From Venturia oleaginea (Eukaryota; Ascomycota; Dothideomycetes; Venturiales; Venturiaceae), in contig JABMLP010000009.1 in NCBI GenBank assembly GCA_013176395.1, positions 992,001-1,056,000 on the forward strand: DNA of 64,000 nucleotides. The letters run 5' to 3'. The notes below the pieces were generated by a model, which was given only the letters and a program-made list of their open reading frames with translations, had not been told where the DNA came from and did not search any database. Within the stretch, counting starts at the first letter, position 1. The number at the start of each line of letters is the position of its first letter. Position numbers and translations under genes: made by a program. This document shows positions 46,140 through 57,248 of the stretch, one piece after another.

Positions 46140-47597
46140 ATGCCTTCAGCTACACGACAGTATGAGCTCGTGCTCTTGGGCGCGACGGGATATACTGGCA
46201 ATTTGGCCGCAGAGTACGTCCAAGAACACGTCGCGACAGATTTGAAATGGGCGATTGCTGGTCGTAACGGCAAGAAACTCGCACAAATCGCCGAGGAGCT
46301 GAAGAAGATGAATCCGGATCGTGTTCAGCCAGGTATGTGCCATTCTTTCAGTGGGAGAAGATGATGACCTCATACTTACAATGCGGCAGCAATTGAGGTT
46401 GTTGAGCAGAAAAGCGATCAATTGAAGGCTTTGGCGGAGAAGACGCAGGTTTTAATTACGACCGTTGGACCATATGCGAGATGGGGTGAACCGGTTGTTG
46501 AGGCTTGTGCTAATGCTGGGACGCATTATCTTGATGTGTTTGTATACTCGATGAGCTTGGAAACTTCACATGGCTAACGTTTTTCAGGACTGGAGAGACT
46601 CCATTTACATATGATATGCTCCAGAAGTATCACGAAACGGCAAAGAAGAATGGATCTATGGTAAGTTCATTGCTTTCCACGTGATCATATATCAAAGGCA
46701 TTCCGAGTCGAGCTCATGAGATCTATTCGTGATAACCGCTTGCTCAGCCCTCTAACATCTTCATTCCAGATAATCCCCCACTGCGGCATAGACTCCGTCC
46801 CAGCCGATATCCTCCCCTATCTCTGCGTCAAAGAAATCCGCTCCAAACTCTCTGTAGGCGTAAAATCCTGCATAAACTCTCTCCAAAAATCGACCGGGAA
46901 AATCAGCGGTGGCACAGCGCTGACCGCTATCACACTGATTGAATCCTATCCCCTAACTTTCATCGGAAAGGCAATGAAACCATACGCACTTTCCCCCATC
47001 CCCGAACCCAAGGGCAAGACCGGCGAGGGAATCATGCCCAAAGTCCTCGGCTACCGCTTCGTTCCTGATCTCGGAATCTTGACGACTTCGCCGCAGGCAG
47101 GAAGCGATACGGGGATTGTATATCGCTCCTGGGCTCTCTTCGACGGCGGCGAGTTTTACGGTATAAACTTCACGTTTAGCGAGTTCTTCCGTGCCCCGAG
47201 TGCCATTATTGGCGCTCTTGTTCACTATGTCCTTTCTTTTGGCATGGTGGCGCTTTATTTTGCACCCGTCCGTTGGTTACTGAAGAAACTAGCGTACGAA
47301 CCCGGACAGGGACAGACGAAAGAAGAGACGTCGAAGAATGAGATGAGATATAAGTGCATTGCTACATCTGATTCCCCGGAAAAGAAGAGAGCGATGAGTA
47401 CATTTGGCTTTGTGGGTGGCGGGTATTATATGACTGGTATGCTCGTCGTTGAGGCTGCGATGACTGTCCTTAGAGGTAAGGACAATTTGGCGAAGAAGTT
47501 GGGTGGTATGGTTACGCCGGCTTGTTTGGAGATGGAGTATGTGAAGAGGTTGAAGAAGGCGGGGATTGAGATTGAGTGTGCGATGATGGACAATTAG
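46140..47597 (+). CDS. Saccharopine-dehydrogenase-like oxidoreductase (trans-acting enoyl reductase type)
   Basis: Four exons (46140-46332, 46390-46537, 46588-46660, 46770-47597) join in frame to give about 413 residues. The start MPSATRQYELVLLGATGYTG contains the Rossmann dinucleotide-binding loop. VLITTVGPYARWGEPVVEAC, then ANAGTHYLDVTGET, and IIPHCGIDSVPADILPYL match the SCCPDH family. A membrane-like stretch, ALVHYVLSFGMVALYFAPV, and the C-terminal GGMVTPACLEMEYVKRLKKAG are also characteristic. The true lysine-pathway enzymes differ, and this group resembles the trans-acting enoyl reductases and the mammalian lipid-droplet protein SCCPDH. A lipid-related reductase role is therefore likely but unproven. 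Introns are 57, 50 and 109 bp. Confidence 0.88.
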
Positions 47598-47970
47598 GTG
47601 GGAGGAACATGTGCATATGTATTAAGCTTGTAGGTAATATTGTGGTGAGACCAAATCTCTTCAATCTTACACTCCCATCCTAACTTCTCTCGAGGATGAA
47701 GTCAATCTCATACTCATATTCAAATCCAACATTCCCTGCGCATCAAAAAACAAACTCCCCCTTCATTATCTCACTCGCCTCAACCTTACCTTCTTCCGGC
47801 CCAAGAAACTGTTCAAAGTCTGAAGGCCGCCAGTTAGTCAGCCTACCAACCTACCCGATATAAACATATCAATTTGACGTCCTGATGTTCTCTCTCCCAT
47901 CATTCCTCAAGCTGTGTTAGCTCTCAGCGCACTCCCCATCAATCCAATCTTCATCTATTCCAACCTTACC
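47598..47970. other. Convergent spacer
   Basis: 3'-to-3' spacer, low complexity, C/T- and C/A-rich. No feature is seen. Confidence 0.4.
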
Positions 47971-49393
47971 TCAAATACAACCCCCATTGAAAGCATTCTC
48001 TACCCCATCCACGATTTTCTGAACCATCTGCTCTCCCACAACACCTGCCAGCCACGTAAAACCCAAGCTCATCACCCCATCATCACCAGAAACAACACTC
48101 ACAGCGATCGCGCTACCACAAGCAAAAGCGCTACGACTAAACAATACCTTGTTGACCTCCCATCCACCATCAACTTTCGGAGCATCAAAAACTCCCAAAT
48201 TCGATACCTCATATGCTGAATGACGCGCTTTACCTATCATGGAGGTGGACATGATGGCTATATCCGGGATGTTCTTGAGTCGAGCGATGTTGATAGCATT
48301 ACCTCCGTGGGATAAGTAGGTTTATATAATTATATTGCGCTTTGGCAGAGGTGCGCTCGTTGCCAATTAATCAAGGACGAATTTTTGGTGGCGGATCGTG
48401 GGAACTTAACTTTGAATGCGTCTATCCATACCCCCATTGCGTTGGTAGTGGTTTCGGTGGGTAGCCAGCGGCGGAGACTGACTGGGATCATGCAGGAGAG
48501 TGCTTCGGTACTTGCTGGAATGAGGTCAAAGAGGATGGAGGCGATTAGAGCTGGTAGGGCAGACGTGATTGTGGCCCCGTTTCATCACAGGCTTTGAGAA
48601 AGGCTTTGGACTTGACCGCATCAATTGAGATATGTCTGAATCTTGTCTCACATGGAATCTTTATTTTCTGACCAGTCCATTCTTCGAGGACAGTGGTAGT
48701 AGTCCTGCTGCTGCTATCAGGAATAGGAAGAGGGTGCAGGCTCTCTAGAGATGGAAGAAGGGGTGTATCTGGTGATCTAACTATTGTTCGTGGCGACTCG
48801 GATCCCAAGGTGATCTCAGGATTGTTCAGAACAGCGAGGAAAGATTTCAGGAAGACGAGTCCAGAAGCTCCATCACCAAGCGAGTGATGGAAAATAAAGC
48901 AGGCCGTGAACTCTGTGAAGGCACCTGGAGTCTGAAGGATCAGCAATCGCTAGAATGGTAGGCTGCGATAATCAGCCTTGAATTTGGTGTTATGTTCTCG
49001 TTGAAGAAGGGCGTCAAGGTCCTCGTCTCTTCCTGGAAGGTTTGTTCCTACTCGAGTGACGAAAGTGACTACGCGAAAAAGATCGATGCCAGGCAGACGC
49101 GCGAAATATGGGGTTCGAGTGTCTTCGTCAACTGGAATGGCGGACAAGACAGGATGTTTTTCAATCACATTGGCAACTGCGTGAAACACCACATCGTGAA
49201 TATCCCATGAATCTAGTCTCTGTGGCAGTTTGTAGCAAGCAGAAATACCAACATTGTTGTAGAACCCGAGATGATGGCGAGCTGAACTGATTTGCTCCAT
49301 TTTTCCTGACAAAGAATTAGTGATGATTGAACGGGGTTTTCCGGACTTGCGCTTACCTAGCGATCTCAATATCTTGAGACCATGATTATCCAT
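47971..49393 (-). pseudogene. Alcohol acetyltransferase-like (AATase) pseudogene
   Basis: The homology runs from MDNHGLKILRSLGKRKSG through SSARHHLGFYNNVGISACYK and the active-site motif FIFHHSLGDGASG (HxxxD) to the C-terminal KARHSAYEVSNLGVFDAPK and SIAVSVVSGDDGVMSLG block. Intact members esterify alcohols with acetyl-CoA. Three breaks are visible. A TAG at 48950-48952 falls inside LPF-RLLILQTPG, where the family normally has Trp (TGG to TAG). A one-base loss in a run of G residues at about 48575-48578 shifts the frame between KACDETG and ATITSALPALIASILFDL. The segment around 48250-48370 has stops in all frames before the last block resumes. It was probably inactivated long ago. Confidence 0.8.
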
Positions 49394-50912
49394 GATTAGA
49401 TCCCTAACAAAAAAATTGCAATGGAATTTTGTGATTGATGTAGTAAGACTTAGACTCAGTGCACGGCAAATGCAAACAGAGTTTTTGCACGGGTATCACG
49501 TGTATAAGCACGGCGATGGGATTCTGAAATCTGAAGAGTCGCGTTTGGGGAATGAGAGGGACGGGGGAGAGTGAGAACGATGGGGAAAGCTGCGTGTTGA
49601 GAAGTGCGGAAGGCATGGCTCTTGGTCAGCCCTGCAATCAGCTTAGGTGAGCTTCTTCGTGGCTGACGGCAACTGGCAGTGCTATGGGCGAGGACATGCG
49701 AGAGCACATTGTCGAGTGCGCGGAGGACATTAAGCAAGGCTACCAGAAGTGGAGGGTGGAGAATGATATGGAGCTTGCTGCTGCTCGGTTGAAGGTGTTG
49801 GAGTTGGAGAAGAGGAAGGTTGATTTTGGGGGGTTGGGTGGGCTGATGGAGATTGCTGTTTGTGGAGGTGATGGATGTCAGGAAGAGAGGGAGACTGCTG
49901 TTGAGGTTATTCTGTTGCTGTCCAAAGAGGTCCGTTGAGCGACAGCTAGCCTTTCCTTGATTCGTGCTGTCGATGAGGCCGCCTAAGCTCCGTTCCGCAC
50001 ATCACATATGGAAGAAACAATGACCATCCATCCACGCGTGAACCATTTGCTCGTCTTCAAGAGATGTTCATCGCTCGTTGATGAAGCTAACAGCCCAATG
50101 CTGGACTCCACGTCAGTCTTAAGTTTTCTGCGTTCTTCGTACCATTTCCTCTTGTATGCCTTAGTCGTCTCATTGTTGCGCGCGCTATAGAAGATAATGC
50201 ATTTGAGGCCGGCTCCACGGATGCGGAGGAGTTCTTGAATGTACCAGCGCTCGGCAGCCTGGCAGCCTGGCCTGACGACGTCTTTATCAATATAAGATAG
50301 AAAGAGAAGCCCGTTGCCAAACATCCAGAGCAGGACAACTCTCAAACCACCTTCAGCAATCTCCAACATCGCAAAGCCTCCAACTGCATTTCCAATAGAT
50401 CCAACAGACAGGTAATACTTCCATACATCACCTGCTGATTGAAACGCTCACCATTCACACAGCCTCGTTGACCAAATCACCAAAAAATGGGTACAGAAGA
50501 AGAAAAGTGCGAACAGTGTGGTGGATCTGGTACGTACCTCTGAGGGGGCCTGTTTTGGATATGGAGGCAAAGGAACAGTGCCAAAGAAATAAGTGGTAAG
50601 AACTATCCAGCTTTTCTCAAGACTATGCTAACGAATCACTAGATGAACTTCACATTCCAACTCCTATGAACTCCCGTTTAGCCAACGGTAGTTTGTACGA
50701 TAAAGTTGAACTCTTAATATCCCACTGCTGATTTCTACTTGAATATACACGTTCTTTAGACCAGTCCACGCAATAACAAACATTCCCGGGATACACCGTT
50801 GGTATTTATAAATTGAAGTGATCTCTCCATATAATCTAGCAATGTGGGTTAGAGGTGAAGAGGAGATGTATATTATACAGATTAACCATTTAAGGTTATG
50901 ATGTAGTTAACC
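49394..50912. other. Gene-poor stretch between pseudogenes
   Basis: A minus-strand frame at 49983-50369 ends with KTSKWFTRGW, which recalls the SRWFTRGWTLQEL motif of HET-domain proteins, but the rest is not recognisable. An 84-codon plus frame at 49684-49938 is charged and helical without known domain. Both may be degenerate remnants. Neither is annotated as a gene. Confidence 0.35.
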
Positions 50913-52009
50913 TCAATACGAATTCGTACACTCATAAGGTAATAACAGCTGATGGGATGGAACGCACCATATGCGGTAGTAAGCCCCCATATAGGCCAGG
51001 CAGACCTTCCCATGCTGCGATAGATCGGAAACACTGCCAGAGACCAAGGTACTTCGGATTTCCATTTCCAGCGGAGCTTGTCGCAGTCTTGTTCTCACTA
51101 CCTGAAGAAGTATTAGTAGGATAAACAATAGGCAAAGGATACATGCCTTATGAGGGTACGTAATCAGAACCGCAGCCAACTTGGCAGATCCTGCAGCTCC
51201 ACTTGTGCTAATCCAATTTGCAAGTTGATTCCACGTAGTATTATTCTGGGTACTTGTCTCTTTAAGTGATCGATGAAAGAGAACTTGGAGACGCTCGTAA
51301 AGAACCAGATGGAGCGCCGTCTCAACCGTGCCTAGGTAGCTCGCACTTAAGCCTCGGTATAGTCCTCTAATGTCCTCCTGTTGAAGGACCTGCCGTACAC
51401 AGTCAAGACTGTTCTTATATCGCCGAGCTGTGATGCCGCCAGCTTCTGTCTGTGAAACGTCAAGTTGTAGCCTTGTTTTGATGAGTCAAATGGGATTGGT
51501 AGCAGTCGCTGTGGCGATGCCCGCGGCAACGGCAGCTTGAGCATGAACTATCATTGCATCTTCTCTGCAGCCCAGCATTTGCGCCGCAAGCGATTTGCAG
51601 TTGCCATACACGTAGAACTTGATCGCAGTTGCAGTAACTACACCTGCAAGGCTCGGCCCAAGCCCACGAAAGAAGCCGCGCCAGCCTTCAGTGTAATGAA
51701 TAGAGTTGACGATCTAAATGGTCTCGCGAACATGGTGTAACGATGCCGAGAGAATACGAGTAAGCTTCGGCTGAAGTGGAGGAGAGGGAAGGTGGTAAAA
51801 ATCGGATTGAAGTCGCGCTCTCAAGACATCAAACGGAGAAGTTAGAAGTGCAGTGGCCAGCCCTCCGCTTCTGTAGAGCCATGGGTCTGATTTGTATAGC
51901 TATATTCAACAATGTCTTGGACTTACGCGCCAGCGAGTAGATGTACCCAAGAACGTGTGAGAGTCTGCGTTACTAAGCCAGGACTATGGAGCACTGGGTC
52001 CTGTTCCAT
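50913..52009 (-). pseudogene. Rim2-type mitochondrial carrier pseudogene
   Basis: The remnants cover most of a mitochondrial pyrimidine-nucleotide-carrier-like protein: SWVHLLAG, intron, ATALLTSPFDVLRARLQSDF (first PxD signature), GWRGFFRGLGPSLAGVVTAT, TAIKFYVYGNCK, second repeat with TNPI-LIKTRLQLD, and LYRGLSASYLGTVETALHLV. The third repeat has LITYPHK, then VVRTRLRQAP, and in another frame GLPGLYGGLLPHMVRSIPSA. Breaks are a TAG at 51714-51716, a TGA at 51486-51488 (carriers have Trp here, TGG to TGA) and a frameshift after RTRLRQAP. The intron before VVRTRL (51146-51102, 45 bp) starts with GC (AAG|GCATGT). It has a good TACTAAT branch point, so it is either a GC-AG intron or a donor mutation. 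Confidence 0.82.
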
Positions 52010-52410
52010 TATGTTCGTGGTGGTGAAGGAGAGATGGAGTGCCTTGGATGGTTGTGGATGGATGAATGGATTCAATACATCCGTCGGGCCAGTATGGCTC
52101 CAGGGGGACTGGATGGTTGTGAGTGAGAGAGTTCGCGGCTCGGAAATATAGTTTGAGCGCGTGGAGACAGTACTGCCCGATGCCTTGGCAGCCTTGCAAT
52201 CGAAAGGGTCCCATTTTCGGGCTCCGCCAATGATAGGGCCCAAATCTAGGACCTGCTCATGATTAAAATCAGGCACGATCAAGATTGATCAAGCCAGCTC
52301 ATGCTCAGGCATGAGCCTATTGGATTTGCTCAGAGTGGGCTCAGTCTTGCTCATCCACAGCATGACAGGGGCCTGATTCCGGGGCCTTGATGCATTAGCA
52401 GGTTCTCGGA

Positions 52411-52800
52411 TTAGAGCGCTGTTGAGGGATTCTCAGATGAACAGGCAGACGGTAAGGGAATAGTAATAAGTTTGTATTGAAAAGTTATGTACATTGTGCC
52501 GCCATTTTCGGCGGCATATGCCACCCTTTTCGCAGGGCATTGTCGTCGGTGGTAAGTCTGTATAATGCAACAGGTATCAACCCAGGCCCAGTCAAGGCCG
52601 TCTCGGGAAGCCTGAGCACAGAAATTTGTGATGTTTCCAAATTCTTCCGAGCTCGTCGGTGCAGGAGACAATGTTTGCAGGTCCTGGAACGCGATTTCAG
52701 ATGCCGCAGATGCCCATCTATGAGATAGAATGGCGTCGTCTGGGGCATTGGTGTCGGTGAATTCTTCGAGCTCTAGAGTTTTCACATTGATAAGACGCAT
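52411..52800 (-). pseudogene. HET-domain fragment (heterokaryon incompatibility)
   Basis: The frame MRLINVKTLELEEF, DAILSHRWASAASEIAFQDL, FGNITNFCAQASRDGLDWAW, VDTCCI matches the first third of the HET domain, whose proteins trigger incompatibility cell death when non-self alleles meet. Homology stops right after WVDTCCI, where the family normally continues with DKTSS-type residues and Trp-Tyr motifs. A frame change at that point leads to YRLTTDDNALRKG, which also fits poorly. It is therefore a truncated and probably inactive copy, next to the carrier pseudogene. Confidence 0.65.
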
Positions 52801-53218
52801 GATGAGGTCTGATCCGATGGAATAGAATGACTGTAATGACAATTGACACAGATGTCTACCATCAATTGTTGTTGAGGCAGATCACTCGATCCGATCTCTT
52901 CAGGTGCCAGCATTCAAACAGCCCCGCCATCTATCAGCACTCCAGCGCATCTCCTTGCCTCCCATTTCTAGACTTAAGAACAAACATGGAGAATGTATGA
53001 TTACAAGACTCTGGTGACCTACCCTTTGATAAGTCCCTGGTCATCTTTGTCCGACTTCAGCCGGCTCGGTTCGTCCGGCCGTCCAAGCTTGAATAGTATT
53101 CTATTGAATCGGACCTAACTCCTGAAGCATCTCGGATTGTATCAAGAGAACACGACTTCTCTCACCTGCATCCTCACAGTCTTCCTGAAGAGCGCGACCC
53201 CCACTTACCAGCAGAACC
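52801..53218. other. Divergent spacer, YTH gene promoter
   Basis: No coding sequence is supported. The region probably contains the 5' leader of the YTH-domain gene, with ACTTCTCTCACC-type pyrimidine tracts near 53155-53175. Confidence 0.4.
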
Positions 53219-56096
53219 ATGGATTGGCAGCAACCTACCCAACCGAATAATCCCCTGGCTTACTCTTACTTGCCCTTCTACAACCAACAGGACTCTAACC
53301 AGCCAAATTGCAACTACGATGAGGACAACGAGGGATGGGATGATGATGAAGAGAATGGGGGCTATCAGAACCAGAACGCGTATTACTACAATGAGCACCA
53401 GAGCTTGGACCCGACGGCCAACATGGAAGGTTACGATGGCGTGGTAAGTTCCCATTGCAACACCCATGGATTGACCGACCCGTTACAGCCGCGCTTTTTA
53501 GCCCTTTCAACTCTTCCAGATCCAGCTTTCTCTCCTGCCTCTTCCAGCCTCGGATCGATATTGATACATTTCTGGCTACAATCAGAATTGAACTGTCATA
53601 AGTTTATTGAATCCATCTCGACGTCAAAGACTCCATATCCAGGTGTGGAAAGCGGGCATATTTACCTTTTGCTACCCTTGAGCGCATATTTAAGCTTCGA
53701 GCTGACGTTTTTAAGATTGAATCAACCACCGGATCCGTGCCTCCATCAATTGCCCTCACGACCCTAGAAACGGATATACAAAACAAGGCGGCGATTCTCA
53801 AGGCGAGGCTTCTGGAAAAGCGTGCAGGTAGTAGAGGCGCAAGTGGGGCGGAAACAGAGGAGACGTCGTCTACATTGGAGAGACCAGTTGTTGGTCGCAA
53901 AAAGTCCGATTCAGCTATTGATACGCTGATAAAGGAAGCGCGAGCCGGTGTGGAAGCCAAGTCTAAACAGACAGAGTCTCCTTACGACGAGCCAGCTGCA
54001 GAAGCAGGCACGGCTGAGAATGCTGCCCAGCGGGTTTCGCCAGTGGACTTAACATCAACCTTAACTCCAACTGACACTGTACAAAATTCAAGTAAGGCGA
54101 GAAAAGGCGGTCAGAAGAGCTCCAAACAGGCAAAGAATGTAGCCAAAGCTGAATTGCGCGCCCAGCAGCTACTGCAGCAGCAAGAAGCCGCGCATAAAAT
54201 GTCAAAAGACAGAGCTGATCTGCTTGCAAAGCACATGGCGAACCAGACTGCTGAACAGCCACCAAGCGACATTCCAAATAAGATAAGTGCGCCAGCGTTA
54301 CAGGAGAAGCAATTAAAAACAAGGCCAGCGACCGAGGAAAGGCCCGTTAACTCTGCACCTTCTGCAGAGACTAAGTCGCCAGCAAATTTGCCGTCGCGTT
54401 CAGAGACTCTGCAGTCGACATCTACACTACCGAAGGAATCATCCACTGCTTTAGTGCCAGTGGTGAACATCTCTTCCCAAGTGGCTGCTGAAGACGGACA
54501 TGAGTCTGTCGCTTCATACTCGCGACACTTCGATGATCTTGACGAATGGTTGGAAGTTACAGGCTATCATGACAGAGGAAACAGGGAACAGACACTCTCA
54601 TTGCATCGTCGTCGTGCACAGCTCGAGCGTGATTTGGCCGAAATTGATAGAAAATTGGAACAAACAGTCGCTTCTCGGGCTCGTACGATGAAAAGACTCT
54701 CGTCTACAATCTCTGCCATGCCACCGCCTCCACCACCAGAGGTGGGCATAGCAAGTGTCGGTGCTAGCACACGAGCAGGGGCAAAACGAGCTCGATCACC
54801 TGAACAAGACGATCAGCATGCTGACAAGCACCAGCGGACAGATCCTGCTAGTAATGTTACTAAGCCAAGCAGCAGTGACAAGAAAGGAACTTCTTCGAAC
54901 GCGTTGGAGATTCCGTTGGGACCGCGGTAACCCTCACTTTTGATACAACACAACTTCCAATCGATATCGATGGCGATGAATTTCTGGCAAAATTACGTTT
55001 CAAGTTTCCAGCAATTCATCAACATCGATTTCGGGTGCGAAGGTCGCTGAACAGATACTGGTAGCGTAAGCTTCCAAGACCAGACTCGTTGATTTGCCGA
55101 ACCAGCTGTGTAAGCCGATCAAGTTGAGTATGCACTAACAAGTCGTAGGCGCAAAAACACAAGCCCGAGTCTTAACATACGTGGAGCCGAAAAGAGTTCG
55201 CCGGGCCGTAGAGTTGGGCAGGGCACCCACAGTACTCGCACCAGAAGCTTTAGCCCAACTGCACGCCGCGGCTCCGCTGCCTACGATCGTGATCGTCCCG
55301 ATCACTATGCCCTTCGTGGCCGACATGCAACAAGAGACCCATCTCCCAAACGGCCTACTGGTGCAGCTTGTGGATCACGTTCACCTGTACCTTCTACGTG
55401 GAATGCGTACCGCTCAGCTGCACACGAACCCCATCGATCTACTGGATTTGATCAGAGCACCTCGTACCATGGAAGACCTTTCAGTGGTTCGCGTGGAGGT
55501 AGTGTCAGTCAAGGCCGAAGTGAACATAATGCGAATACTAGCTCTTTAGGTCTTGGTCTTCAACGAAGAGGCTGTAGATATTTTATGATCAAGTCGTGGA
55601 ATCATGAGAACGTTCAAGCGGCATTGACTGAGGGGACGTGGGCTACGCAGGTTCAAAATGAGGAGATTTTTGCAGACGCCTTTAAGAACTCGCGCCACGT
55701 CATTTTCTTTTTCAGCGTCAACAACTCAAAGGCATTCCAAGGTTATGTAAGTCCCATCCATCAATCATATCGTCCTTCTGACGTGGCTCTGCTTTGAACA
55801 ATTCACTAACCACCAATAAGGCACGAATGGAATCATTGCCAGGTACTGCTCCACAACCAACATGGTTGCAGAATCTACGATGGCCATCTAGTCCACCATT
55901 CTATATTCGCTGGATCGCAACGGCCGAGACAAGATTTAGTCGTGTTGGCCATCTCAAGAATTCATTAAATGAAGGACAAGCTGTCCTGGTAGGCCGCGAC
56001 GGTCAAGAAATTGAAGAAGGCTGCGGTGCAGCTCTATGTGAGGCCATCGATGAGGAAAGTAAGTGGAATGGAGGTGGAGACGAAGTCGCCTTCTAG
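53219..56096 (+). CDS. YTH-domain RNA-binding protein (m6A-reader family, YTHDC1-like)
   Basis: Four exons (53219-53443, 53716-54926, 55149-55746, 55821-56096) join in frame to give about 769 residues. An acidic, Asn/Gln/Tyr-rich N-terminus (MDWQQPTQPNNP) leads into long disordered Ser/Ala/Glu-rich sequence with a coiled-coil-like stretch (RRRAQLERDLAEIDRKLEQT) and an Arg/Ser-Pro-rich part (TRTRSFSPTARRGSAAYDRD). The C-terminal YTH domain contains RYFMIKSWNHENVQAAL, GTWATQVQNEEIF, HVIFFFSVNNSKAFQGYARM and VLVGRDGQEIEEGCGAALC. The Trp residues of KSWNHENV, GTWATQ and the PTWLQNLRWP region include the likely methyl-A cage. Introns 1 and 2 (272 and 222 bp) are long and carry introner-like modules. 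The last codons after DEES include a GTAAGT, so a further intron could change the C-terminus. Confidence 0.88.
53552..53615. repeat. Introner-like module in YTH-gene intron 1
   Basis: GGATCGATATTGATACATTT-CTGGC on the left, then a degenerate right arm (AACTGTCATAAGTTTATTGAATCC), inside the 272-bp intron 53444-53715. Confidence 0.6.
54958..55032. repeat. Introner-like module in YTH-gene intron 2
   Basis: AATCGATATCGATGGCGATG-AATTTCTGGCAAAATT on the left, then TTTCCAGCAATTCATCAACATCGATTTCGG on the right, inside the 222-bp intron 54927-55148. Confidence 0.6.
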
Positions 56097-56799
56097 AACG
56101 TTTCTACAGATCATCAGCTGGGCGTCGGGCAATAGGGAACTTGAAAGGGGTATTGTGTGGGCCACATTGTTAGGAGTTATCTTCTCAGCCGCTCGGAGAA
56201 CACTTCGGCCTGGGAAAAAGGCCAGATCAGTAAATAAATCGAATTGACACCGACGCCCTTCTCCAATGTTCGACTAACTGCCGTGAACAAATCTTCCTTG
56301 GCCCAAATGCATTGCGTCTTTATGATCTCTTCTTCCTTCATTCTCATCCCCGATAATTAGCACATGTAAGAGCTCTTCTCTACAGCAAATCCTAGCTGAA
56401 ACACGTAGATAAGTTAATTCCTACCCTTCAGTAATAAGAACTCTTTTCAAAAGACTCGGCATAGCGTAAGATCCTCCGGAATGGTACAACCCGAGTCATC
56501 GGCCGTCAATGCATGACTTCAGCGTAGATTAAAATCGCGGGCGTTACTTACTCGGTCAATTTAAAAAACTTGGAAAATGTCGAACACATTGATGCACAAG
56601 TATCACAACATTGGCTTTAGGGCAAATAGGTTTGCCGAGGTCATATCGCACCCTTGAAGACACGCTTTGGGTAATTGAATGTCGGGCGCACTAGGTGCGG
56701 ATTCATCGCAAATAATCTATCTATGTTTAGCCGCCTCGTTCGATAGTGGAATATAAAGGCGAGTGTTAGACCTGCAAATTGTCCATCTCCCTACTCACA
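56097..56799. other. Intergenic, promoter of the small secreted protein gene
   Basis: No coding sequence is supported. A TATAAAG box lies at 56752-56758, about 45 bp upstream of the small secreted protein's ATG. Confidence 0.45.
56752..56758 (+). promoter_or_regulatory. TATA box of the small secreted protein gene
   Basis: TATAAAG in the context GGAATATAAAGGCG, 42 bp before the ATG. The short spacing predicts a very short 5' leader. Confidence 0.5.
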
Positions 56800-57248
56800 A
56801 TGCAGTTCTATACCTTCTTCGCTATAACTATAGCGTAAGTATAATCTGTTCTTTTAATCCCTCGATACCGGTCATTTCGTAAGGTAGTATATTGGGCCTG
56901 ATCTAATAACTCGTAGCACCGGAATCGTATCCGCCCAAAACCCTGAATTCGGCAAGACGCTTCGGGGTTGTTGCAATCCAAAGAACGGCAATGCTTGGAA
57001 GCCAGTTGCTACAAGTCTATGCTGTAAGAATGCTAAGGGAATCGAACAAAAGTGGGGGAATCCACCTGTTACCGTAGTAGGCTTAATTTTTTCTACAAGT
57101 TTGAAAGAGTGCTGACGGTTTTTAGTGCAAGATAACGAGTAAAGACCCCAACCCTTCCAAAGTCTTGAACGATTGTTGCAAAACCGAGGGTATTAAGCTC
57201 AAAACGTCTGATTGGGCTATATGCTCGCCTCCTGGCTTCGGTGGTTGA
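56800..57248 (+). CDS. Small secreted 8-cysteine protein (candidate effector)
   Basis: Three short exons (56800-56834, 56917-57073, 57126-57248) join in phases 2 and 0 to give 104 residues. None of the exons is long enough to stand out by itself. A signal peptide (MQFYTFFAITIATGIVSA with the splice inside) is followed by a mature part with eight Cys in the order CC-CC-C-CC-C: LRGCCNPKNG, SLCCKNAKGIEQKW, TCKITSKDP, LNDCCKTEG, WAICSPPGFGG. The order differs from the hydrophobin pattern C-CC-C-C-CC-C, although both have eight Cys. I know no named family. Small size, secretion and Cys pairs fit an effector or antimicrobial-type protein. Introns are 82 and 52 bp. Confidence 0.75.

Noticed and set aside
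55181..55549. A 122-codon frame inside the YTH gene
   Set aside because: Another frame through the same DNA joins exactly to the preceding exon and continues into the YTH domain, so this frame is a shadow.
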